A stretch of 64,000 nt of DNA from Paenibacillus glucanolyticus NBRC 15330 (lineage in GTDB: Bacteria; Bacillota; Bacilli; Paenibacillales; Paenibacillaceae), in NCBI RefSeq assembly GCF_004000885.1, contig NZ_BIMC01000001.1, forward strand, positions 496,001-560,000, written 5' to 3'. Positions 17,445-24,085 of the stretch are shown here, piece by piece (position 1 is the first letter of the stretch; each line of letters starts with the position of its first letter). The notes below the pieces were generated by a model, which saw only the letters and a list, made by a program, of their open reading frames with translations, ran no database searches and was not told the origin of the DNA. A program made the position numbers and the translations under genes.

Positions 17445-17975
17445 TTATTCCTCCCTCCTCGGGTGCAATTGGGCTAGCGTATAATAGTTCAATACGACCA
17501 AGGCTAGAACGGCAACTCCGATGGCTGACAGCACGGTGAGAACCACTTCTTGTGCCGGTAGGCTCCAGAAATCCACAGACTCAGAGAAGATCGATAGCAG
17601 CACATTTAACAATCCTAATAACCCGATCTTGACGACCGTGCTCATTCCGAGCGTTTCACTGGACCACGAGCCGAAGCAGCTGCAGACAATCTCCTGTTTC
17701 CGCACAACCTTTGCCTGATAAACGGCGAATCCGAACCCTGCCAGCATGATGAAAATCGCGATCTGCGCATACATCCTGCTTCCTGAGAACAGCAGACCTG
17801 CCCCTGCCGCTATCTCAGCGGCGCATATGAGAACAGGTACAATGGGTGAGCGACCTGCAGGCATCTGCAATCGTTCTATCGTTGTCCTGAAATCCGGTAA
17901 CGATAACAGTTTCGACACTCCCGAAAACACAAATATCACGGTAAGAGATAGCAGACCAAGCGCGGTCATCGACAC
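17445..17975 (-). CDS. MauE/DoxX-family redox-associated membrane protein
   Basis: A 176-residue integral membrane protein with four predicted helices and a conserved cysteine pair (IVCSCFGSW, about residue 100) as in MauE-type proteins, which are thought to pass electrons to MauD-like thioredoxins. The GTG start has AGGAG 8 bases upstream; an ATG two codons on is an alternative. It pairs with the thioredoxin-like gene 3 bases downstream. In the mau operon this pair supports disulfide formation in methylamine dehydrogenase, but no such enzyme is near, so the local partner is likely the Cys-rich peptide. Confidence 0.82.
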   Translation of the reverse strand: MSMTALGLLSLTVIFVFSGVSKLLSLPDFRTTIERLQMPAGRSPIVPVLICAAEIAAGAGLLFSGSRMYAQIAIFIMLAGFGFAVYQAKVVRKQEIVCSCFGSWSSETLGMSTVVKIGLLGLLNVLLSIFSESVDFWSLPAQEVVLTVLSAIGVAVLALVVLNYYTLAQLHPRREE

Positions 17976-17978
17976 GAT

Positions 17979-18062
17979 TCATTCTCCTTCCCGACAGCCA
18001 GGGAGACCAGGCACCCATTTGATGACATTGAATTCTTGCTGACATCGGACAATCCTCATCAT
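17979..18062 (-). CDS. 27-codon open frame overlapping the MauE-like ribosome site
   Basis: A short frame starting at a double ATG and ending with a TGA placed between the AGGAG site and the GTG start of the MauE-like gene. It contains two cysteines and a WVPGLPGC stretch. Its own ribosome site is weak. A second frame with a better site (ATG at 18108) overlaps it and runs on into the MauE-like gene out of frame. One of these could be a second peptide or a coupling cistron, or the region may be a decayed gene. Low certainty. Confidence 0.25.
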   Translation of the reverse strand: MMRIVRCQQEFNVIKWVPGLPGCREGE

Positions 18063-18162
18063 GCCTGCTCACGGCTTCTCTTCCATACTGCAATGGACCA
18101 GCAATCATAATCGATACCTCACTCTCCAACAGTGTTATGAAATAGTAGATTCCGCATGAAAT

Positions 18163-18195
18163 ATAAACAGCGGAACAAGAAGTTCCGCTGTTTAT
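18163..18195 (-). terminator. Perfect hairpin between peptide gene and export genes
   Basis: ATAAACAGCGGAAC and its exact complement form a 14-bp stem around a five-base loop, 27 bases past the peptide stop. The tract after it is only moderately T-rich, so partial termination is likely, allowing more peptide mRNA than export mRNA. The stem could also protect the 3' end of a short peptide transcript. Confidence 0.6.
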
Positions 18196-18221
18196 ACGAT
18201 GAGTGCATGCGTTTTCAAAAA

Positions 18222-18347
18222 TTAGCAGCCGCAGCTATATCTTGCTTCGGAACCATTGCCGCAATCCCATACTTCGAGAAGAACGCCAAATTTGTCACGT
18301 CCGCATTGCTCTGTTGTGTTACAAGAAGTGTGACGAAGAATACACAT
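18222..18347 (-). CDS. Cysteine-rich small peptide, candidate bacteriocin-like or signalling precursor
   Basis: A 41-residue frame with a textbook ribosome site (AAAGGAGGTGA, 7 bases before ATG). Cysteines fall at residues 2, 9, 15, 29, 39 and 41, an even number that could form three disulfides, and the peptide ends C-G-C. There is no hydrophobic signal peptide and no double-glycine leader. It is first in a minus-strand operon with MauE-like, thioredoxin-like and ABC exporter genes, exactly the functions needed to oxidise and export such a peptide. A hairpin follows the gene. I know of no named family that it matches. The bacteriocin or pheromone role is inference. Confidence 0.7.
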   Translation of the reverse strand: MCILRHTSCNTTEQCGRDKFGVLLEVWDCGNGSEARYSCGC

Positions 18348-18540
18348 TAATCTTCACCTCCTTTCAAACCATGAAATACATGTGCATTTATGTGAAAGGT
18401 GCTCTGGCAGCCGTGTTGAGATGTGTAAACCGCTTGATGTAGGGAGTCGTTCAGTCTAGTAAAGCGCATAGTTTAGTGAATAAATCCAGAGGTTGTTTAA
18501 GAGGAGCTTGATCTAACTAACTAGCTTGCAAGATATGATT

Positions 18541-18568
18541 AATATACTATATTTATCATTTCTTACAA
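18541..18568 (-). promoter_or_regulatory. Candidate sigma-A promoter of the Cys-rich peptide operon
   Basis: On the minus strand TTGTAA and TATATT are separated by 16 bases within very AT-rich DNA. This would give a leader of about 190 bases before the peptide ATG at 18347. No clear operator is seen in the leader. Confidence 0.45.
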
Positions 18569-18569
18569 G

Positions 18570-18926
18570 GATAATATCTTATAGTAAATAAATAGAATAT
18601 TACCCCTTATTCAATAAATTACATATCTTTTACGGCGTTTATACTCCATTCTCCATTCCAGCTTTCGCCATGCGAGAAGAACATGACAAAAGGTTTCAAT
18701 GCGGACTTGGTTTGCGTAACCCCTACAAAAAACATTAGGAAACAGAGGCCTCTTAGGCCACCTGCTTTGCAATTTAAATTAAGCATTTCCGATCGTAGGA
18801 TTGTCTTCCTGCCCCCATTCATGCAACCAATCCCCTTCTGTCAGCGTAATAGAAGAAAACACCCGCTGGAAAAGGTATTTTTATTCGTAATCGCTATAAA
18901 AAACTAATTGAAAGAAGGAAGATCGT
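18570..18926. other. Intergenic region, AT-rich, no convincing gene
   Basis: Between the promoter of the peptide operon and the YbjQ-family gene. A 67-codon minus-strand frame (18619-18822) and a plus-strand frame (18683-18907) overlap here, but neither looks like a known protein. A short GAGGCCTCTTAGGCC hairpin lies at about 18740-18760. The lower GC than the flanks, shared with the peptide region, may mark acquired DNA. Confidence 0.4.
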
Positions 18927-19238
18927 ATGATTATTACAACAACATCTACCATTGAAGGTTACCCGGTTAAAAGGTATATCGGCGTTGTGACAGGCGAAGT
19001 CATTATGGGCGCTAATGTAGTGAGGGACTTTCTGGCCTCCATTACCGATTTTGTTGGCGGGCGCTCGGGTGCATACGAGAACAAGCTGCAGGAGGCAAGA
19101 GATGTAGCGTTTGCCGAGATGAAAGATAAAGCTGAGCGGATGGGGGCCAACGCCATTGTAGCAGTGGACATCGACTATGAAGTCATTCGCGAGGGTATGC
19201 TGATGGTGGCCGTCAGCGGAACAGCAGTGGTGATATAG
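18927..19238 (+). CDS. YbjQ/UPF0145 family protein
   Basis: A 103-residue protein of the YbjQ (UPF0145, 'heavy-metal-binding') family: [31 protein letters not shown] start, a charged middle helix ([27 protein letters not shown]) and a hydrophobic C-terminal strand. Family members form ring-like oligomers; metal binding is an old label rather than a demonstrated function. AGAAGG precedes the ATG. It stands alone, with a hairpin 75 bases downstream. Confidence 0.88.
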   Translation: MIITTTSTIEGYPVKRYIGVVTGEVIMGANVVRDFLASITDFVGGRSGAYENKLQEARDVAFAEMKDKAERMGANAIVAVDIDYEVIREGMLMVAVSGTAVVI

Positions 19239-19311
19239 CCGGTCCTGTAACAGACGACGAACGGCGCAAATCAGCCAGTAATCGGCTTATCGCAAGATTG
19301 ATGAAGCCACG

Positions 19312-19350
19312 GCCAGTCAGACCGATTACGGTCTGACTGGCGCTGTCTTC
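19312..19350. terminator. Strong hairpin downstream of the YbjQ gene
   Basis: GCCAGTCAGACC and GGTCTGACTGGC are perfect 12-bp arms around a six-base loop, followed by a pyrimidine-rich but not pure T tract. It is probably a terminator for the plus strand. Confidence 0.55.
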
Positions 19351-19445
19351 TCTAAAAACCGTGGGCATGACTTGCCTGGCGCCTCAAACCACTTCAGGAA
19401 AGCTTCAGCAACCACCGCTCCTGCTAGGAAGGGAGTGAATGAATG

Positions 19446-19592
19446 TCACATTGATGCTATAAGTCGAGCTGCAATTGAAAAACGGCTTAATCGTTTGAAG
19501 ATTTCGATCAAGTCTTTTCTCACTTGATTATAGATCTCTTTCCGTCTATACGTCGGGGTGAACACAATATGGTACTTGCACAGTGGTTTCAT
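19446..19592 (-). pseudogene. IS200/IS605 transposase (tnpA) remnant
   Basis: A 48-codon minus-strand reading begins with the conserved N-terminus of IS200-type Y1 transposases (a CKYHIVFTPTYRRKEIYNQ-like stretch) and is lost after about 35 residues; the HUH motif and catalytic tyrosine region are absent. The palindrome GCACGCTATCGCGTGC (19598-19613) just upstream resembles the subterminal hairpin of these elements. It is an inactive fragment. Confidence 0.75.
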
Positions 19593-19637
19593 ATTTCGCA
19601 CGCTATCGCGTGCTCAACTGACTAAACTCATAAAAAA

Positions 19638-19657
19638 ACCCTTGAATCATCAAGGGT
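19638..19657. repeat. Left copy of a 20-bp palindromic duplication flanking the IS
   Basis: The sequence acccttgaatcatcaagggt is a perfect hairpin (8-bp arms) and occurs again, identical, at 21216-21235. Here it is preceded by a run of A; at the right copy it is followed by TTTT. Before insertion this was a single bidirectional terminator. Confidence 0.85.
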
Positions 19658-19769
19658 CAGGCTGTCGAGAAAGTCTCGACAGCTATTTTTATATTCGATT
19701 ATTTCAACACGACACCGCGTTAATGTTGTATAATTATAGTAATAAATGAGATCGGGAAGGTGTTCAATT

Positions 19770-20342
19770 ATGCTGCGTTCAAACCGTGAAAAACAACAGG
19801 CTTATGAGTTTGTCTCAATTGAGGAGCTTGTTCCTCAGGACCATCTGCTACGCAAAGTGGAAAAGTATATCGACTTTACCTTCATTGACGAAAAGGTTCG
19901 TCCTCTTTATTGTGCAGACCATGGTCGGCCAGCCATTGACCCTGTTGTATTATTTAAGATGATTTTTCTCGGTTATTTTTACGGCATCCGTTCGGAACGT
20001 CAGCTTGAACGTGAAATTCAGACCAACTTAGCTTACCGCTGGTTTCTGGGACTTGGCCTTACGGATAAAGTCCCAGACCACTCCACCATCAGCTGGAATC
20101 GTCGTACTCGCTTTAAAGATACCGGTATTTTCCAAGACATTTTTGATGAGATTGTTCTTCAAGCGATTCAGCACCGAATGGTCGGTGGACGCGTCTTGGT
20201 TTCGGATTCTACCCATGTCAAGGCCAATGCCAATAAGCATAAGTACACCAAAGAGCAGGTTTTACAAAACACCCGTGATTATGTAGATGAATTGAATGCA
20301 GCCGTGGAGGCAGACCGGAAAGCACAAGGAAAAAAGCCTTAA
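19770..20342 (+). CDS. IS1182-type transposase, N-terminal frame
   Basis: 190 residues beginning MLRSNREKQQAYEF with the DUF772-like N-terminal domain (RPAIDPVVLFKMIFLGYFYGIRSERQLEREI, PDHSTISW). GGAAGGTG lies 7 bases before the ATG. The frame ends in AQGKKP then TAA, just past the heptamer A AAA AAG (20330-20336). Slipping back one base there joins the next frame and gives a transposase of about 453 residues, the usual length for the family. Whether this is programmed frameshifting or a disabling deletion cannot be told from one copy. Confidence 0.85.
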   Translation: MLRSNREKQQAYEFVSIEELVPQDHLLRKVEKYIDFTFIDEKVRPLYCADHGRPAIDPVVLFKMIFLGYFYGIRSERQLEREIQTNLAYRWFLGLGLTDKVPDHSTISWNRRTRFKDTGIFQDIFDEIVLQAIQHRMVGGRVLVSDSTHVKANANKHKYTKEQVLQNTRDYVDELNAAVEADRKAQGKKP

Positions 20343-20344
20343 AA

Positions 20345-21130
20345 CCCAGAGAGGACGTGATAGAGGAAAAGGAAGTTAAAGTGAGCACAACCGACCCGGA
20401 TAGCGGTTATATGATTCGTGATGGAAAGCCGGAAGGGTTTTTCTATTTAGACCACCGTACGGTAGACCTGAAATACAATATGATTACGGATGTCCATATT
20501 ACGCCGGGCAATGTGCATGACTCCGTTCCTTATCTGTCCCGAATAGATCGACAACAACAACGATTTGGTTTTAAAGTAGAGGCCGTTGCTTTGGATTCTG
20601 GTTATTTGACTTCACCTATTTGTAAAGGGCTGCATAGCCGGAACATTTTTGCCGTCATTGCTCATCGAAGATTCCACTCGACTCGAGGTCTATTCCCTAA
20701 ATGGAAGTTTACGTATGATGCAGAACACAATCTCTACGTATGCCCCGCGAAGCATGAGTTATTATACAAGACGACCAACCGTGAGGGGTATCGGCAGTAC
20801 GCTTCGGATCCTCAACATTGCAAGAACTGCCCGTTCTTGAATGAATGTACTCGTTCACGCAATCACCGAAAGGTGGTCACCCGGCATGTCTGGGAAGACA
20901 GCAAAGAATGGGTACGGGGCAATAGGTTGAGCCGATCCGGCAAATATTTATACCGAAAACGAAAAGAAACGATTGAGCGAAGCTTCGCGGACGCAAAAGA
21001 GCTCCACGGGTTTCGCTATTGTCGTTTGCGCGGACTGCAGAACGTCAGGGAGCAAGCCCTGATGACAGCAGCCGTACAGAACATGAAGAAGATGGCGATC
21101 CACTTGGATCGCCTGGAAAGACGGGGTTAA
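20345..21130 (+). CDS. IS1182-type transposase, C-terminal frame (-1)
   Basis: About 262 residues in the -1 frame relative to the N-terminal part, carrying the DDE catalytic region (TTDPDSGYM, VDLKYNMITDVHITPGNVHDS, VEAVALDSGYLT) and a C-terminal zinc-like cluster and DDE end (HCKNCPFLNECTRS, ERSFADAKELHG). It has no good ribosome site of its own (GTG at 20357 is the nearest start), so it depends on frameshifting from the upstream frame. The coordinates given start after the slip site. Confidence 0.8.
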   Translation, partial: PREDVIEEKEVKVSTTDPDSGYMIRDGKPEGFFYLDHRTVDLKYNMITDVHITPGNVHDSVPYLSRIDRQQQRFGFKVEAVALDSGYLTSPICKGLHSRNIFAVIAHRRFHSTRGLFPKWKFTYDAEHNLYVCPAKHELLYKTTNREGYRQYASDPQHCKNCPFLNECTRSRNHRKVVTRHVWEDSKEWVRGNRLSRSGKYLYRKRKETIERSFADAKELHGFRYCRLRGLQNVREQALMTAAVQNMKKMAIHLDRLERRG

Positions 21131-21215
21131 ACCTCCGTCCATCCCTTTTAAAGTAACTGCTTGAAGACGAGAAACCCTGTTCCTTTGAAAAAGTACAGGG
21201 TTTCTCGACAATCTG

Positions 21216-21239
21216 ACCCTTGAATCATCAAGGGTTTTC
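21216..21239. terminator. Right copy of the 20-bp palindrome, terminator hairpin with T run
   Basis: Identical to 19638-19657 and followed by TTTT. It still has the form of an intrinsic terminator for transcription leaving the IS. Confidence 0.7.
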
Positions 21240-21290
21240 TTCGTATAGGACCCAGAGGAATTTAACCCCTATCCTGTTTGGCATTCTCAA

Positions 21291-21719
21291 TTAAATCACA
21301 ACGCCTTTTTTCAGAATGATGTTTGCATATAATGCTTTTTCGCCTGTCGAGACGACCGCGTAAGCATTTTTTGCCCGTTCATAGAATGCAAACCGCTCCA
21401 GTTCCTTGAAGTCCATATGCACGGCATGAAACTCCCTCACGATCCCCCTGTATTCCTCCCAGATCGGTGTCTGCACCGTATCGCCAGGCATGACAGCCAT
21501 CAGCGCAACAGGGGACTCAACATACGTATCCAGAGGAAACAGCGGCAATATGGCGCTCAGCAGTGCAGGGATACCATGTCCGTCTGCCCGGACCAACCGC
21601 CGGGCATGACTTGCTGCCGGGAAATTGGCGTCGCCGAGCACGATTTCATCCGCGTGCCCCATTTCCATGAGGATCTTCAGCAGATCCGGGGAGATCACAT
21701 TGGATATTCCTTTTAACAT
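21291..21719 (-). CDS. fucU: L-fucose mutarotase
   Basis: A 142-residue RbsD/FucU-family protein. It has the family start (MLKGISNVISPDLLKILMEMGHADEI), the conserved His22, and the C-terminal AYAVVSTGEKALYANIILKKG stretch typical of FucU. It interconverts alpha- and beta-L-fucose so the isomerase can act. It is last in the fuc set, 95 bases after the kinase gene, with GGGGG 10 bases before its ATG. The IS insertion lies just downstream and does not break it. Confidence 0.9.
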   Translation of the reverse strand: MLKGISNVISPDLLKILMEMGHADEIVLGDANFPAASHARRLVRADGHGIPALLSAILPLFPLDTYVESPVALMAVMPGDTVQTPIWEEYRGIVREFHAVHMDFKELERFAFYERAKNAYAVVSTGEKALYANIILKKGVVI

Positions 21720-21814
21720 GGCACGAGCCCCCTTCTATGACAACGTAACAGAATAATAACGAATCAAGCAATTGGGACGTCATGTTGCTAACATGAATGA
21801 AACGATGCAATAGC

Positions 21815-23323
21815 CTACTTCACTTGCTGCTGTGCGGTTATGGACTTGTAATGAGAGAAGGCTGCGTTCCAATCCTCTGCAGATGCCGGTTCATACCAGG
21901 CAAGCGGAAAAGAACGCTTGACGAGTTCTACTCCCTCTTCCCGATTGCGCAAAGTGCCATTCGCCACAAATTGAACCAGCATGTTCCCGATGGCACTTGC
22001 TTCAATCGGTCCAGCCCACACCGTTCGGCCCATGGCATTAGCCGTATACCGGCATAACAGCTCGTTTTGAATGCCGCCGCCTACCATGTGCAGCCCATCA
22101 TAATGGCATCCGGTAAGAATCTCCATTCGTTCAAGCACTTCCCGGTATCTTAATGCCAAACTCTGCAAAATACACTGCACAAACTCGCCAGTACTCTGCG
22201 GAACGGGCTGGCTCGTCTCCTTGCAATACTCCCGGATCTCAACCGTCATATCCGCCGGATTCATGAAGCGCAGGTCATCCGGATGGATGAAACTCTGGAA
22301 GGGTTCTGCCTCTTGCGCAAATTCAACCAGCTCTGCGTATGAATACGTCAGTCCCTGAATCTCCCATTGGCGTTTGCATTCCTGCAAAATCCAGAGGCCC
22401 ATAATGTTCTTCAGCAATTGAAAGGTCTCATAAGCCCCGCCTTCATTGGAGAAATCCTCTTCCAGTACCTCCATGTGCACAAGCGGCTCAGGAAGCTCCG
22501 TTCCGAGAAGCGACCAGGTTCCGCATACCAGATAAGCAAACTGCACCGAATTCGCCGGTACAGCGACCACGGCGGATTCCGTATCATGCGAGGCAACCGC
22601 AATAGCCTCTATCGCCGGAACCCCCAGCTCTTGTGCTACGGAATCCTGCAGCTTCCCTATAACCGTCCCCGGTTGAATGGGATCTATGAACAGGGAGCGG
22701 GAAAGCCCGAGCTCCTCGAGGAGCTTCTCGTTCCATTGCCCATCCGTCACATGATACAGCTGCGTGGTTGTCGCCATTGTAAACTCGCATGCCTGTACCC
22801 CTGTCAAATAGTAATTCAGCAAATCCGGGGTGAGCAGGAGTTTATCCGCAATATCCAGCATCGGCGATTGTGACTTCAACATCGCATTTAATTGAAATAT
22901 GGTGTTAAACGGCATAAACTGCAGTCCGCTTTCTTGAAACAGGCGTTCCTTGCCAACCTGCTCACAAGTCTCCTTCACCATTCCCTCGGTCCTTAGGTCC
23001 CGATAATGGTAAGGAACTCCGATCAGCTCTCCGTTGTAATCAATCAGCCCATAATCGACACCCCATGAATCAATGGCGTAGCTGACTGGCTGATAACCGG
23101 CTTGAAAAGCTTTGCGGATGCCATGCTTAACTTCCTGCAGCAGCATCGGAAAATTCCAATGCAGATGCTCTCCCATCTGTACAGGGATATTGGCAAAACG
23201 GTGAATCTCGGTAATCTTCAACATTCCGGGCGAATCATGATCAGAAGAGGTGATTTCTCCCAGCAGCGCCCGGCCGCTGCTCGCCCCCATATCAAAAGCA
23301 AGCACCGCAGATGATTTGCTCAT
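21815..23323 (-). CDS. L-fuculokinase (RhaB-like FGGY kinase)
   Basis: A 502-residue FGGY carbohydrate kinase with the N-terminal FDMGASSGR motif more typical of rhamnulokinases, and the same later blocks as the rhaB at 52764-54233 (CGTWSLLGTE, MGLWILQECKR, HMVGGGIQNELLC, WAGPIEASAIGNM). Its place between fucA and fucU makes L-fuculose the expected substrate; the sequence alone would say rhamnulokinase family. It phosphorylates L-fuculose to the 1-phosphate with ATP. ATG 23323 is used because AAAGGATG fits it; a start three codons earlier has no room for a ribosome site. Confidence 0.85.
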   Translation of the reverse strand: MSKSSAVLAFDMGASSGRALLGEITSSDHDSPGMLKITEIHRFANIPVQMGEHLHWNFPMLLQEVKHGIRKAFQAGYQPVSYAIDSWGVDYGLIDYNGELIGVPYHYRDLRTEGMVKETCEQVGKERLFQESGLQFMPFNTIFQLNAMLKSQSPMLDIADKLLLTPDLLNYYLTGVQACEFTMATTTQLYHVTDGQWNEKLLEELGLSRSLFIDPIQPGTVIGKLQDSVAQELGVPAIEAIAVASHDTESAVVAVPANSVQFAYLVCGTWSLLGTELPEPLVHMEVLEEDFSNEGGAYETFQLLKNIMGLWILQECKRQWEIQGLTYSYAELVEFAQEAEPFQSFIHPDDLRFMNPADMTVEIREYCKETSQPVPQSTGEFVQCILQSLALRYREVLERMEILTGCHYDGLHMVGGGIQNELLCRYTANAMGRTVWAGPIEASAIGNMLVQFVANGTLRNREEGVELVKRSFPLAWYEPASAEDWNAAFSHYKSITAQQQVK

Positions 23324-23399
23324 AAGCCGCATCCTTTCTCACCTTCAGTACTGTACCCATCCGAATATTTGAACCCATGGATCTGAACACCACGATCGT

Positions 23400-24059
23400 T
23401 TATTTCATCTTCTGCAACAGCTGGATTCGATAATCTTCACTTTCGAGTGCAGCGATGTCGTCCACTTCCTGTTCCGTCAGCGGCACCAGCGTGCCGGCAG
23501 CCTTCGCGCTCAAGTAGATTTTGGCACTCTCTTCCACAACCTGGGTCCGGTAATAGGCTTCCCGAAGATTCCGGCCGGTGGTGACCAAGCCGTGGTTGCC
23601 TAGCAGAATGGAACTGGCCGTTGTAACCTTCGCTGCAACGGCATCTGCCAGCAGGTCGGTTGTCGGGATAATATACGGAATATAAGCTGTTCGGCCGACC
23701 AATGCCGCTTGATCGGGGAACATCACTGGGAGCTCCCGCTCAACCAGCGTGAACGCAATGCAGTGTGACGGATGTGTATGCACCATGGCCCCGATATCCG
23801 GGTTGCTACGATAACCATACAAGTGCATCAATACTTCGGAAGAGGGTCTCAAGCCAATGTCGGTAATATCTCCCGTCAGGATGTCAACCTCAATCCATTG
23901 CTCCGGCTCGATCTCCTCCAGCGCAAAGCCGCTCGGGGACAAATACATTTTGTCCCCGGCTCTTGCGCTGATGTTCCCTCCCGGACCCACAACAAGTCCG
24001 CTGTCGACGATTTTTTTGGCATACTTGCAGAGCTCGTTTCTCGTTTCTAGGTTCAGCAT
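23400..24059 (-). CDS. fucA: L-fuculose-1-phosphate aldolase
   Basis: A 219-residue class II zinc aldolase. The phosphate and substrate region GGNISAR, the ligand stretch MVHTHPSHCIAF and the later GNHGLVTTGRNLREAYY are all present. It splits L-fuculose 1-phosphate to dihydroxyacetone phosphate and L-lactaldehyde. It has a GGAGAAGGAATC site before the ATG and lies 26 bases after fucI and 76 before the kinase gene. Lactaldehyde could be handled by the dehydrogenase domain of RhaEW elsewhere in the window. Confidence 0.93.
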   Translation of the reverse strand: MLNLETRNELCKYAKKIVDSGLVVGPGGNISARAGDKMYLSPSGFALEEIEPEQWIEVDILTGDITDIGLRPSSEVLMHLYGYRSNPDIGAMVHTHPSHCIAFTLVERELPVMFPDQAALVGRTAYIPYIIPTTDLLADAVAAKVTTASSILLGNHGLVTTGRNLREAYYRTQVVEESAKIYLSAKAAGTLVPLTEQEVDDIAALESEDYRIQLLQKMK

Positions 24060-24085
24060 GATTCCTTCTCCTCTCGAATGACCCG

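Larger units (their letters stand above)
19658..21215 (+). mobile_element. IS1182-like insertion sequence, 1558 bp
   Basis: The left end CAGGCTGTCGAGAAA and the inverted right end CAGATTGTCGAGAAA match at 13 of 15 positions. The element carries a two-frame transposase and is flanked by an identical 20-bp palindrome on each side. IS1182-family elements are known to give long or variable target duplications and to favour hairpins. It lies downstream of fucU and the IS200 remnant, so it interrupts no gene. Confidence 0.85.

Noticed and set aside
17815..18129. 104-codon minus-strand frame
   Set aside because: More than half lies inside the MauE-like gene in another frame. Only its first part, outside that gene, is kept as a low-confidence observation.
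18619..18907. Opposed 67- and 74-codon frames in the AT-rich gap
   Set aside because: Neither has a recognisable domain; the minus-strand one has only a fair ribosome site and crosses a small hairpin.
19558..19749. 63-codon plus-strand frame
   Set aside because: It is antisense to the IS200-type remnant and runs into the end of the IS1182-like element.
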